From: Fontibacillus panacisegetis
GTDB taxonomy: Bacteria > Bacillota > Bacilli > Paenibacillales > Paenibacillaceae
Reading direction: 5' to 3'
Length of the DNA stretch: 64,000 bases
Assembly: GCF_900102215.1 (NCBI RefSeq)
Contig: NZ_FNBG01000014.1
Span: 1-64,000, forward strand
The notes beneath the pieces were generated by a model that saw nothing but the letters and a program-made list of their open reading frames with translations, did no database searches and was not told the DNA's origin. The position numbers and the translations under genes were made by a program. Shown here piece by piece: positions 25,888-33,987 of the stretch. How positions within the stretch are numbered: the first letter of the stretch is position 1; the number at the start of each line of letters is the position of its first letter.

Positions 25888-27555
25888 TTATTGCTTGTCA
25901 GCACTTTTATAGAAAATGTTAACACCCACGGAGTGGAACTCTATTCCGCTTACTTCAGGCTTAATCAATACGGCATTCCCTTTTTGATACACAGGGAAAA
26001 TAACCGCTTGATCCATCACGATGCCCTCCGCCTTTTTCAAAGCCTCCCATCTTTCTTCAGGCTTGCTGGCGAGGTCACCCTTGCTTGCTCTGTTAACCAG
26101 CTCGTCATACTCTTTGTTTTCCCAAGCTCCATAGTTGTTAGGGCTTCCGGTAGTCCACATATCCAGATAGGTCATTGGATCGGCATAGTCCGGTCCCCAT
26201 CTTGTGAGTCCAACCTCGTAGTCTCCTTGCTGCATCAGCTCAACCCGATTTTTCTTCGGCTGGGATTTAAGAGTAAAGGTTACGCCTGGGAGCGTGCTTT
26301 CGACTTCAGATTGAATAAATTGTGCAACAAGTGTTGCCGATTCTGTATCTTCAAACAGTAATTCCAGATTGATTGAACTAATGCCTAGATCAGCTTTTGC
26401 TTTTTCCCAATACTTCAATGCTTCTTCCTTATTAGTAGAAGGGTATGTTTCGGCTGTCTCTCTATAGTCCTTACCATCAGGGCCGGTTGCCAACAAAGTA
26501 GGAACAGCAAAGTCAGCTTTTATAGAACCATCCTTCAAAATGTCATTAACAATAGCTTCTTTATCATAGGCTAAGGAGAGCGCCTTACGTAGATTCAAGT
26601 TTTCTAAGCCTGCGACCTTTTGGTTAGGAGAAAGATACCATAAGTAACCTGCAACAATGTTGTGATACTCGGGACTGTCTTGATAGTTCACGATTTGTTC
26701 GCCGGAGAGCATGATATAGTCGAGGTCGCCGTTTTCATAGGCCAGGATCGATTGTTGAGTGTCTTTGATAACTTGATAATTCAAGCCGTCCAGCTTAATG
26801 CTGTCAGCAGCAAAATAGTCAGGGTTCTTTTCCAGATAAAATGTAGTGCCGCCAACTTCCCAGGTTTTCATTTTAAAAGGACCGTTAGCCAGCAATGCAT
26901 CGGATGTCAAAGCGTATTCTGCGCCTTTTTCATTATAAAAGGCTTCGTTGATAGGGTAGAAGGAGGGGAATGCCATGAGGGAATTAAAGAAAGCGACCGG
27001 ACGGTCAAGCTCGACTACGAGTGTTTTTTCATCGACTGCTTTTACACCAAGTTCTTCGATCCCTTTCTCACCTGCGACAATAGCGTCGGCATTCTTCACG
27101 CCTGCTACGCCCATGATGAAGCTGTATTCACTGGCAGTTTCTGGGTTCACCAGACGTTTCCATGCAAATTCAAAGTCATTAGCGGTAACGGGTGTTCCAT
27201 TTGACCACTTCGCATCGCGGATGGTGAAGGTATATTTCGTGCCATCATCGCTAAGGTCGACTTTTTCTGCTATAGCAAGCTGAGGTACGCCATCGGCGTC
27301 AATGGTATAGAGTCCTTCAATGGTTGCAGCAATAACTTCAAATGATAGACCATCCGTTGCGATCGCGGAGTCCATAGACGCTAATTCTACATCCTTGCCA
27401 AGATTAAGTACCTTTGCTTTAGTATCGCTTGTGGTGTTATTTGATGGAGTTGTGTTTTCTGTTGTTGCGGGTGTGTTTGGCGTAGCAGATTTAGAACAGC
27501 CTGCAATTAAAAAAATAATGGAGAAGATGGCGAAAGCTAACTTAACGTTTCTCAA
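25888..27555 (-). CDS. oppA: Oligopeptide-binding lipoprotein OppA
   Basis: A 555-residue lipoprotein with signal peptide and lipobox FLIAGC (Cys at residue 20) and a Thr/Asn-rich linker. The peptide-binding SBP_bac_5 fold includes the family motif AKWSNGTPVTANDFEFAWKRL (about 119-139). It captures extracellular oligopeptides for OppBCDF, which in Gram-positives also serves signal peptide uptake. The start is TTG at 27555 with GAGGGGGG seven bases upstream. It is the first gene of the operon, behind a consensus promoter. Confidence 0.94.
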   Translation of the reverse strand: MRNVKLAFAIFSIIFLIAGCSKSATPNTPATTENTTPSNNTTSDTKAKVLNLGKDVELASMDSAIATDGLSFEVIAATIEGLYTIDADGVPQLAIAEKVDLSDDGTKYTFTIRDAKWSNGTPVTANDFEFAWKRLVNPETASEYSFIMGVAGVKNADAIVAGEKGIEELGVKAVDEKTLVVELDRPVAFFNSLMAFPSFYPINEAFYNEKGAEYALTSDALLANGPFKMKTWEVGGTTFYLEKNPDYFAADSIKLDGLNYQVIKDTQQSILAYENGDLDYIMLSGEQIVNYQDSPEYHNIVAGYLWYLSPNQKVAGLENLNLRKALSLAYDKEAIVNDILKDGSIKADFAVPTLLATGPDGKDYRETAETYPSTNKEEALKYWEKAKADLGISSINLELLFEDTESATLVAQFIQSEVESTLPGVTFTLKSQPKKNRVELMQQGDYEVGLTRWGPDYADPMTYLDMWTTGSPNNYGAWENKEYDELVNRASKGDLASKPEERWEALKKAEGIVMDQAVIFPVYQKGNAVLIKPEVSGIEFHSVGVNIFYKSADKQ

Positions 27556-27635
27556 AAAAATCCCCCCTCGTTAGTGATAAATAAAAGGTGAAAACGACCC
27601 AATCCCAAATTGAATTTCTCCAACCTTTTTTCTGA

Positions 27636-27664
27636 ATTATACAAATCAAGTAATTATATGTCAA
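27636..27664 (-). promoter_or_regulatory. Consensus sigma-A promoter of the opp operon
   Basis: On the minus strand TTGACA (27659-27664) and TATAAT (27636-27641) are separated by exactly 17 bases, so both hexamers are perfect. The -10 lies about 80 bases before the oppA start codon. Confidence 0.85.
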
Positions 27665-27688
27665 TAAACCTTACAACAATATTTGAAG

Positions 27689-27785
27689 TTAATGTTATAT
27701 TACTAGCATATATTAGATTATATGAAAGTTTTATCTATAAAATAGGTGGAATTTATCGTTTTGATGTTAGAATATATAACATTAA
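27689..27785. repeat. 12-bp inverted repeat upstream of the opp promoter
   Basis: TTAATGTTATAT at 27689-27700 returns as its exact reverse complement ATATAACATTAA at 27774-27785. A second short inverted repeat, ATGTTA and TAACAT, is nested at 27764-27782. The gap 27556-27936 is otherwise AT-rich and holds the opp promoter and a probable polA promoter; I see no gene in it. The repeat could be a pair of operators or chance in AT-rich DNA. Confidence 0.35.
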
Positions 27786-27875
27786 ATAGGTTTTGGGAAT
27801 TGTGGGACAGATTACTCACACCCACCAGTGTAAAATATGATGTTCCTCGAATAGGTACGTATTGGTTTTTGTTTT

Positions 27876-27902
27876 TTGATTACGCGAGGCATGTGTTAGA
27901 AT
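27876..27902 (+). promoter_or_regulatory. Candidate extended -10 promoter for polA
   Basis: TGTTAGAAT (27894-27902) is an extended -10 element with one mismatch to TATAAT. TTGATT (27876-27881) is a possible -35 at the short spacing of 15. It lies 35 bases before the polA ATG. Confidence 0.4.
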
Positions 27903-27936
27903 AGGGAAAGGAGTAAGCTTAAGGACGAGGTGTCTA

Positions 27937-30618
27937 ATGGATAAATTAATTCTAATTGATGGAAATAGCATCATTTATCGGGCGTTTTTCGCTATGCCGC
28001 CGCTTACCAATTCAAGCGGATTGCATACGAATGCTGTGTACGGATTCACAAATATGTTGCTTCGTTTAATTCAAGAGGAGAAACCAACTCATATATTAGT
28101 TGCATTTGATGCAGGCAAGGTTACGTTCCGCCATGAGGGTTACCAAGAATACAAGGGTGGACGTGACAAGACTCCGCCAGAACTGTCGGAACAATTCCCG
28201 CTTATGCGCGAATTGCTTGAAAGCTTCGGAATCTCCTGGTTTGAACTCGCGGGATATGAGGCGGATGACATCATTGGTACGCTCAGCAAGCAAGGTGAGG
28301 ATTCCGGACGTGAAGTGCTTGTTGTTACGGGTGATAAGGATATGCTTCAGGTGGTCAGTGACAAGGTTACGGTGGCATTGACGCGTAAAGGAATCAGTGA
28401 GGTTGAACCTTACGGCCCTAAGGAGATTGAAGAAAAATACGGCTTAAGTCCTTTGCAGATTATCGATCTAAAAGGGTTAATGGGCGATGCTTCGGATAAC
28501 ATTCCCGGAGTGCCGGGGATTGGAGAGAAAACTGCGCTGAAGCTGCTGCATCAGTTCGGTTCAGTTGAGGAAGTGCTTGCACGTACGGATGAATTAAAAG
28601 GTAAGATGAAGGAAAATCTCGTCAATCACTCCGATGATGCTGTCATGAGTAAACGGCTGGCTACTATTTTCCGCGAAGTACCCGTTGAACGGTCTTGGGA
28701 GGATATGACTTTTAACGGCATTCAAGGCGATACAGCTGCTCCTATGCTGCGCAAACTGGAGTTTAAATCGCTTATAGAACGTTTGTCACTAATAAGTGGC
28801 GATGGCAATAATGAAAATGATGGAAGCAATGAAAAGGATCAAGCTGCGGCTGCATCTGAGGTAGAAGTTACTGTTGTTGATTCTGAATCTGTATCTGAAT
28901 TAAACGAATTGCTGCCGACGATCGAGAGTATGTATTTGGAATCGTATGGGGAAAACCCGCATCATGCAAACATTATGGGGTTGATTCTATCTACAGGAGA
29001 GCGTCATTTTTACCTTTCAGATCAGTTCTTGTTGGATAAATCCCAAGCAGAGGCTGTTATCAAATGGCTTGGTGACGGCAACTATCCAAAACGTGGATAT
29101 GATTTGCATCGCACGGATTTGGTATTGCATTGGCATGGCATCCCGTTTGCGGGGGCAAGTCATGATATCGAGCTTGCGGCCTACCTGCTGGATCCGACGA
29201 ACAATGATCAGACAGTGAGTGCACTGGCGGAGAAATACGGACTTGCTCATGTGGCTTCTGATGATGATGTATATGGCAAAGGAGCAAAATTCAAGGTTCC
29301 TGATACGGGAACTTTGAGCAAGCATCTTGCTCATAAAATTGAAGCTATCACCAAAATAATTCCGCTGCAGCAGGGCGATTTGAAAAAGAACGAGATGAAT
29401 GCTCTTTTCTTTGATCTGGAAATGCCGCTATCTCGAATTCTGGCGGATATGGAGAAGCAAGGTGTGTCCGTAGATCGTGAGTCACTAGTTGAGCTTGGCA
29501 AGGAATTTGAAGTGCAAATCAATAAGCTGGTTTCACAGATTTATGATATAGCAGGCCAGGAATTTAATTTGAATTCACCGAAGCAGTTAGGCGAAATTTT
29601 GTTTGATAAGCTTGGAATGCCCGTCGTTAAGAAGACGAAAACAGGTTATTCTACAGATGCAGAAGTGCTGGAGAAGCTTGCTCCGTACAATCCGATTGTC
29701 CAATACATTCTGGAATATCGTCAGCTTGCCAAACTTCAGTCCACTTATGTGGAAGGTCTGCTCAAAGAAATTCGACCTGAGACTGGAAAGGTTCATACTT
29801 ATTTCCGTCAGACGGTTGCAGCAACCGGAAGGCTCAGCAGTCAGTTTCCTAACTTGCAGAACATTCCGATTCGACTTGAGGAAGGCCGGAAGATTCGTAA
29901 AGTATTTGTTCCATCTGAAGAAGGCTGGTTTATGCTGGCAGCTGACTACTCTCAGATTGAGCTGCGTGTATTAGCAGACATTTCCGGAGATAAGGGTCTT
30001 CAGGAAGCTTTTTTACATGATATGGATATTCACACCAAAACGGCGATGAAAGTATTTGGTGTATCGGCTGAGGATGTTGATTCCAATATGCGTCGTTCTG
30101 CCAAGGCGGTAAACTTCGGTATTGTATACGGTATTAGTGATTATGGTCTGTCACAAAACCTGAACATCACTCGTAAAGAGGCAGCCAAGTTTATTGACCA
30201 ATATTTTGAGGCCTTTCAGGGTGTCCGTGAGTATATGGACAGCATCGTGAAGGAAGCGAGACGTGACGGGTACGTGAAGACGCTTCTGGAGCGTAGAAGA
30301 TATTTGCCGGAAATTAATGCGTCGAACTTCAATTTGCGTTCTTTTGCAGAACGTACTGCAATGAATACACCTATTCAAGGCACGGCGGCGGATATTATTA
30401 AGCTCGCTATGGTGCTGATGGATAAGGCGTTATACGATCATCAACTAAAGAGTCGTATGCTCCTTCAGGTGCACGATGAATTGGTATTTGAGGTTCCGCC
30501 CGAGGAACTGGAGCTTATGACTAAGCTTGTTCCGGAAACGATGGAGAAGGCGTTGTCGCTTTCGGTTCCGCTTAAATCGGAAGTCAGCAGCGGCGTGAAT
30601 TGGTATGAGACCAAGTAG
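27937..30618 (+). CDS. polA: DNA polymerase I
   Basis: An 893-residue polymerase. The N-terminal 5'-3' exonuclease (about 1-290) has the acidic clusters FDAGKVTFRHE, YEADDIIGTL, VTGDKDMLQ and GDASDNIPGVPGIGEKTA. A middle domain in the 3'-5' exonuclease position follows (about 310-480). The family A polymerase domain has motif A DYSQIELRVLA, motif B RRSAKAVNFGIVYG and motif C VHDELVFE near the end. The usual DxE exonuclease residues are not apparent in the middle domain, as in Bacillus PolA. It functions in gap filling, Okazaki fragment maturation and repair. mutM and coaE follow in the common Bacillales order. Confidence 0.97.
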   Translation: MDKLILIDGNSIIYRAFFAMPPLTNSSGLHTNAVYGFTNMLLRLIQEEKPTHILVAFDAGKVTFRHEGYQEYKGGRDKTPPELSEQFPLMRELLESFGISWFELAGYEADDIIGTLSKQGEDSGREVLVVTGDKDMLQVVSDKVTVALTRKGISEVEPYGPKEIEEKYGLSPLQIIDLKGLMGDASDNIPGVPGIGEKTALKLLHQFGSVEEVLARTDELKGKMKENLVNHSDDAVMSKRLATIFREVPVERSWEDMTFNGIQGDTAAPMLRKLEFKSLIERLSLISGDGNNENDGSNEKDQAAAASEVEVTVVDSESVSELNELLPTIESMYLESYGENPHHANIMGLILSTGERHFYLSDQFLLDKSQAEAVIKWLGDGNYPKRGYDLHRTDLVLHWHGIPFAGASHDIELAAYLLDPTNNDQTVSALAEKYGLAHVASDDDVYGKGAKFKVPDTGTLSKHLAHKIEAITKIIPLQQGDLKKNEMNALFFDLEMPLSRILADMEKQGVSVDRESLVELGKEFEVQINKLVSQIYDIAGQEFNLNSPKQLGEILFDKLGMPVVKKTKTGYSTDAEVLEKLAPYNPIVQYILEYRQLAKLQSTYVEGLLKEIRPETGKVHTYFRQTVAATGRLSSQFPNLQNIPIRLEEGRKIRKVFVPSEEGWFMLAADYSQIELRVLADISGDKGLQEAFLHDMDIHTKTAMKVFGVSAEDVDSNMRRSAKAVNFGIVYGISDYGLSQNLNITRKEAAKFIDQYFEAFQGVREYMDSIVKEARRDGYVKTLLERRRYLPEINASNFNLRSFAERTAMNTPIQGTAADIIKLAMVLMDKALYDHQLKSRMLLQVHDELVFEVPPEELELMTKLVPETMEKALSLSVPLKSEVSSGVNWYETK

Positions 30619-30656
30619 AATAGAACAGCATGGGAATAAGCGAGGTGAATTGAACA

Positions 30657-31589
30657 ATGCCCGAATTACCTGAGGTAGAGACGGTTAGAAGGACATTAAC
30701 CGAGCTCATTGTCGGGAAACAAATTGAATCTGTGACTGTGTCATTGCCGAGAATTATTCAGCGTCCAGATGATATTCGGAGATTTGAAACTGAGCTTATG
30801 GGACATCACATTCAGGCTGTTGGCCGCAGAGGAAAATTTTTGCTGATTATTATGGATGGACTTGTCCTCGTTTCTCATTTGCGAATGGAAGGCCGTTACG
30901 GAGTATATGATCGCAGTGAGCCTGCCGAGAAACATACACATGTCATTTTTCATTTTACCGATGGTACAGATTTAAGATATAGGGATGTTCGGCAATTCGG
31001 TACGATGCATTTATTTCGGGCCGGGGATGAATTTAACAATAAACCGCTGATGAAGCTGGGGCTTGAGCCGCTTGAGGAATCTTTTACTGTTGAAGCTTTT
31101 CGTGAAGTGATGTCCAAGCGTACTACCAAGATCAAGCCCGCGCTGCTCAATCAGGAATATATCGTAGGGCTTGGGAATATTTATGTGGATGAAGCGCTGT
31201 TTGAGGCGGGAATTCATCCTGAGCATCCGGCGAATACGCTTACTGAAGATGAGCTTCATCGGCTGCACGAAGCAATTGTAAATACGTTGGCTCATGCGGT
31301 AGAGGCGGGTGGTTCCTCCATCAAATCCTATGTTAATGGACAAGGTGAAATGGGGATGTTCCAGCATTCTCTGAAGGTATATGGACGAAAGGGAGAATCT
31401 TGCGTAGTATGTGGTTATCCCATAGAGAAAACTGTTGTTGGTGGGCGTGGAACTCATTTCTGCCCTGCTTGCCAGCCGCTGATATGGACAAGTCATGACA
31501 AGTCTAAATCAATAAGCCGTAAAATTTCTGGAAATAGAAAAAAGACTTCTCCACGCGGTGCAAATGACGGAAGCGGGGTGAAAGGATGA
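30657..31589 (+). CDS. mutM: Formamidopyrimidine-DNA glycosylase MutM
   Basis: A 310-residue base-excision repair enzyme. The mature N-terminus PELPEVETVRRTL supplies the catalytic proline and Glu. The helix-two-turn-helix region contains NQEYIVGLGNIYVDEALF, and the C-terminal zinc finger is CVVCGYPIEKTVVGGRGTHFCPAC. It removes 8-oxoguanine and formamidopyrimidines. The typical length is about 275 residues; here a basic, low-complexity tail of about 33 residues follows the zinc finger (WTSHDKSKS to GSGVKG). The stop overlaps the coaE ATG by four bases (ATGA), implying translational coupling. Confidence 0.95.
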   Translation: MPELPEVETVRRTLTELIVGKQIESVTVSLPRIIQRPDDIRRFETELMGHHIQAVGRRGKFLLIIMDGLVLVSHLRMEGRYGVYDRSEPAEKHTHVIFHFTDGTDLRYRDVRQFGTMHLFRAGDEFNNKPLMKLGLEPLEESFTVEAFREVMSKRTTKIKPALLNQEYIVGLGNIYVDEALFEAGIHPEHPANTLTEDELHRLHEAIVNTLAHAVEAGGSSIKSYVNGQGEMGMFQHSLKVYGRKGESCVVCGYPIEKTVVGGRGTHFCPACQPLIWTSHDKSKSISRKISGNRKKTSPRGANDGSGVKG

Positions 31590-32182
31590 ATATAGGTTTG
31601 ACCGGAGGGATTGCGGCAGGTAAAAGTACGGTTTCACAGATGCTGGTGAATCGTGGAGCAGCCCTGATTGATGCAGATGTTGTCGCAAGGGAAATTATGG
31701 AGCCCGGACATCCCGTGCTTCAAAGGGTGGTTGAGCGCTTTGGGCAGGAAGTGCTGCATGAGGACGGTACTCTTGATCGCAAAAAACTGGGGTCAATCGT
31801 TTTCTCTGATCCAACGCAGCGAAAAGCGCTCGAAGAGATAACTCATCCGGCAATTCGTAGTGAAATGCGCGAAGCTATGAGCCGGCTTGAAGCCGAGAAT
31901 CCGAGGCGTCTTGTCATTGCGGATATTCCACTTCTATATGAATCCGGACTTGAAAATCTGTATGAAGAAATTATGGTTGTTTATGTACCAAGAGAGATTC
32001 AGCTTGATCGCCTTATGCAGCGGGATGGGCTTAGTTTATCTGGAGCAGAAGCTAGATTAAGCGCTCAGATGGACATCGAGCTTAAGAAGCAGAGAGCGGA
32101 TATTGTTATTGATAACAGTTATGGATTTAACGAGACAGAACGCCAAATCGATGAATTTTGGCGAAACAAGGGCCTCTCATGA
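31586..32182 (+). CDS. coaE: Dephospho-CoA kinase
   Basis: A 198-residue enzyme for the last step of coenzyme A synthesis, ATP-dependent phosphorylation of dephospho-CoA. It has the P-loop GLTGGIAAGKSTV at the N-terminus, the DADVVAREI substrate motif and the lid region RLMQRDGLSLSGAEARLSAQM. Length is normal. It is coupled to mutM by ATGA overlap and to the following transglycosylase gene by another ATGA overlap. Confidence 0.96.
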   Translation: MNIGLTGGIAAGKSTVSQMLVNRGAALIDADVVAREIMEPGHPVLQRVVERFGQEVLHEDGTLDRKKLGSIVFSDPTQRKALEEITHPAIRSEMREAMSRLEAENPRRLVIADIPLLYESGLENLYEEIMVVYVPREIQLDRLMQRDGLSLSGAEARLSAQMDIELKKQRADIVIDNSYGFNETERQIDEFWRNKGLS

Positions 32183-32742
32183 AGTGGCTGCAGAAAAAAC
32201 GTGTGCTGCTTCTGTTGTTCTTAGGTTTTCTCGTTATTATCTTTTTTAATTCATCCTGGCTTTCGTTATTTTATCCGATCCATTACAAAGAAGAAATTAA
32301 GTATCATGCATCCAATAATGACCTCGATCCGTTGATGGTTGCAGCAATCATCAAGGTTGAGAGTAACTTTAAGACAGGCTCGGAATCGAAAAAAGGTGCT
32401 CTTGGCGTTATGCAGATCATGCCGGATACGGCAAAATGGGTCATTTTAAAGGCTAAATTTGAAGATATTCCTCTTGAAAAGGTAAAAGGGGAGACGGGCG
32501 CGAATATTCAGATTGGTACTTGGTATCTAAAATCGTTGTCTGATCAGTTTGAAGGGAATCCAATCGCCATGATTGCTGCTTACAATGCGGGTCCGACGAA
32601 TGTGAAAAACTGGATTAAGAGCGGCAGATGGGATGGAAGCCTGGAGAAATCGAATGATATTCCATTTGGCGAGACCCGGCATTATGTGAAAAGAGTGTCT
32701 CATTATTATGAGCAATATCAAAACATTTATGAGAACCTTTAA
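32179..32742 (+). CDS. Membrane-anchored lytic transglycosylase (SLT domain)
   Basis: A 187-residue protein with a basic N-terminus and one transmembrane or signal-anchor helix (about 8-28), followed by an SLT/GEWL domain. The catalytic Glu is in IIKVESNFKTGSESKKGALGVMQIMPDTA, and the later motif AAYNAGPTNVKNWI is typical. It cleaves peptidoglycan glycan strands outside the membrane. I chose ATG 32179, overlapping the coaE stop as ATGA; the open frame extends back to a TTG at 32158 but with less plausible signals. Confidence 0.9.
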   Translation: MKWLQKKRVLLLLFLGFLVIIFFNSSWLSLFYPIHYKEEIKYHASNNDLDPLMVAAIIKVESNFKTGSESKKGALGVMQIMPDTAKWVILKAKFEDIPLEKVKGETGANIQIGTWYLKSLSDQFEGNPIAMIAAYNAGPTNVKNWIKSGRWDGSLEKSNDIPFGETRHYVKRVSHYYEQYQNIYENL

Positions 32743-32747
32743 GTAAA

Positions 32748-32779
32748 GGAGTATTGACAACAGGGGTTGTCAATACTCC
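32748..32779 (-). terminator. Terminator of the SASP gene
   Basis: Perfect 14-bp arms (GGAGTATTGACAAC and GTTGTCAATACTCC) enclose a four-base loop. On the minus strand the stem runs into TTTACTT, so it mainly serves the SASP gene. It may also stop read-through from the transglycosylase gene on the plus strand. Confidence 0.75.
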
Positions 32780-32791
32780 TCGATTGATCGG

Positions 32792-33028
32792 TTATTTATA
32801 TTGACCCGCTAATTGTTGTTCGGCTAAAGTAACCAAACGTTTAGTAATATAACCACCGATCGAACCGTTTTCATAAGAAGTCAAGTTGCCTGCATATCCG
32901 TCTTGTGGGAAAGCGATACCTAGCTCTTGAGCAACTTCATATTTCATTTGCTCTAGCGCACCGGAAGCTTGTCTAACTACCAAATTGTTTGTATTGCTGA
33001 ATCCATTGCCATTGGTGTTTTGGCTCAT
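32792..33028 (-). CDS. Small acid-soluble spore protein, alpha/beta type
   Basis: A 78-residue DNA-binding spore protein. The germination-protease region KYEVAQELGI and the second conserved block GGYITKRLVTLAEQQLA are both present, after an Asn/Gly-rich N-terminus. These proteins coat DNA in the spore core and are degraded at germination. The start is ATG 33028 with AAGGAGGTGAAC upstream; the open frame continues upstream but has no such signal. A sigma-G-like promoter precedes it. Confidence 0.95.
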   Translation of the reverse strand: MSQNTNGNGFSNTNNLVVRQASGALEQMKYEVAQELGIAFPQDGYAGNLTSYENGSIGGYITKRLVTLAEQQLAGQYK

Positions 33029-33057
33029 ACTGTTCACCTCCTTGTGGTTGGTAACAG

Positions 33058-33087
33058 TATTATGTGTCATGAAGTCGAACTTCATTA
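33058..33087 (-). promoter_or_regulatory. Sigma-G-like promoter of the SASP gene
   Basis: On the minus strand CATAATA fits the sigma-G -10 consensus CATNMTA. TAATG stands 18 bases upstream, fitting the HATR core of the -35. The position, about 30 bases before the start codon, and the forespore role of SASPs agree. Confidence 0.5.
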
Positions 33088-33160
33088 CGAAATTCGGAAG
33101 TAATATTTTGGTACTTTTTACATGGCTATAATATTGAATAAATAAAGGAGGGCTTCACGC

Positions 33161-33628
33161 TTGAGATGTCCGTATTGTGATTATTTTGGGACTAAGGTGC
33201 TGGATTCAAGACCTGCTAACGAGAATCGCTCTATTCGCCGCCGCAGGGAATGTGAGAAATGCAGCCGCCGCTTCACTACATTCGAGATGGTTGAGGAAAT
33301 GCCGCTCATTGTAATTAAAAAGGACGGAAGTCGTGAGGAATTTAGTCGTGAGAAAATGCTCCGCGGCTTGATCCGCGCTTGTGAGAAGCGGCCCGTATCC
33401 GTTGACCAGCTGGAATCCATCGTGTCTGAGGTTGAACGCTCGCTTCGTCAGTCTGCAAATGCAGAAGTAGAGAGTCGTGGAATTGGAGAACTGGTGATGG
33501 AGCAGCTTTATCCCGTTGATGAAGTTGCTTACGTACGTTTTGCATCCGTTTACCGTCAGTTTAAAGATATCAATATGTTTATGAAAGAACTGACAGGCTT
33601 ATTGTCCAAAGGCCCTCAGGATAACTAA
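33161..33628 (+). CDS. nrdR: Transcriptional repressor NrdR
   Basis: A 155-residue regulator of ribonucleotide reductase genes. The N-terminal zinc ribbon has four cysteines ([17 protein letters not shown] and [12 protein letters not shown]), followed by an ATP-cone domain from about residue 49 ([17 protein letters not shown]). The start is TTG at 33161: the conserved family N-terminus MxCPxC begins there and AAAGGAGGG lies nine bases upstream. Length is standard. Confidence 0.96.
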   Translation: MRCPYCDYFGTKVLDSRPANENRSIRRRRECEKCSRRFTTFEMVEEMPLIVIKKDGSREEFSREKMLRGLIRACEKRPVSVDQLESIVSEVERSLRQSANAEVESRGIGELVMEQLYPVDEVAYVRFASVYRQFKDINMFMKELTGLLSKGPQDN

Positions 33629-33687
33629 TGAAGATGATGCAACTTTAAAAATAACAATTGATTTCAGTCCGATAAGATGTGCAAATT

Positions 33688-33865
33688 CCTGCAAATGTGC
33701 AGTTAATACTCAGCAGAAATAACGAAAAGTAGCAAAAGCCTGCAAAAGTGCAGGAATAACTTATCATATTGTTTATTCAAAGCATAATTAAGTTGAATTC
33801 CTGCACTATTGCAGGGATTGTGAACTTGAAGACTAGTTAGAACCAAAAGCCTGCACATATGCAGG
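33688..33865. repeat. Cluster of four CCTGCA-N4-TGCAGG palindromes
   Basis: Four short palindromes lie at 33688-33702, 33739-33754, 33800-33815 and 33850-33865. Each has the core CTGCA-N4/5-TGCAG with variable centres (for example CCTGCAAAAGTGCAGG and CCTGCACATATGCAGG), usually flanked by AAAAGC or GAATTC. Spacing is about 50 to 60 bases. They fill the gap after nrdR, which holds no gene that I can support. A related copy lies at 60128-60142. The set looks like an interspersed intergenic repeat family. Confidence 0.75.
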
Positions 33866-33947
33866 AATTCACCAAGCTTTGACTCGACGGATTTGATGAA
33901 TACGATGAATGTCGATGAACCTAAGAACATGACTGAACTTAAAAATC

Positions 33948-33985
33948 AAAACGAAGGACCGTCCAAATGGGCGGTCCTTCGTTTT
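33948..33985 (-). terminator. Terminator of the secreted Ig-domain protein gene
   Basis: AAAACGAAGGACCG and CGGTCCTTCGTTTT form 14-bp perfect arms around a ten-base loop. The minus-strand reading ends in TTTT just beyond the stop codon at 33988. Confidence 0.85.
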
Positions 33986-33987
33986 AA

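Noticed and set aside
26662-27204. 180-codon plus-strand frame
   Set aside because: It lies entirely antisense to oppA, which has clear lipobox and SBP_bac_5 motifs.
33688-33865. CRISPR array
   Set aside because: Repeats are short palindromes of about 16 bases with diverged cores, the spacing varies between 50 and 61 bases, and no cas gene is present.
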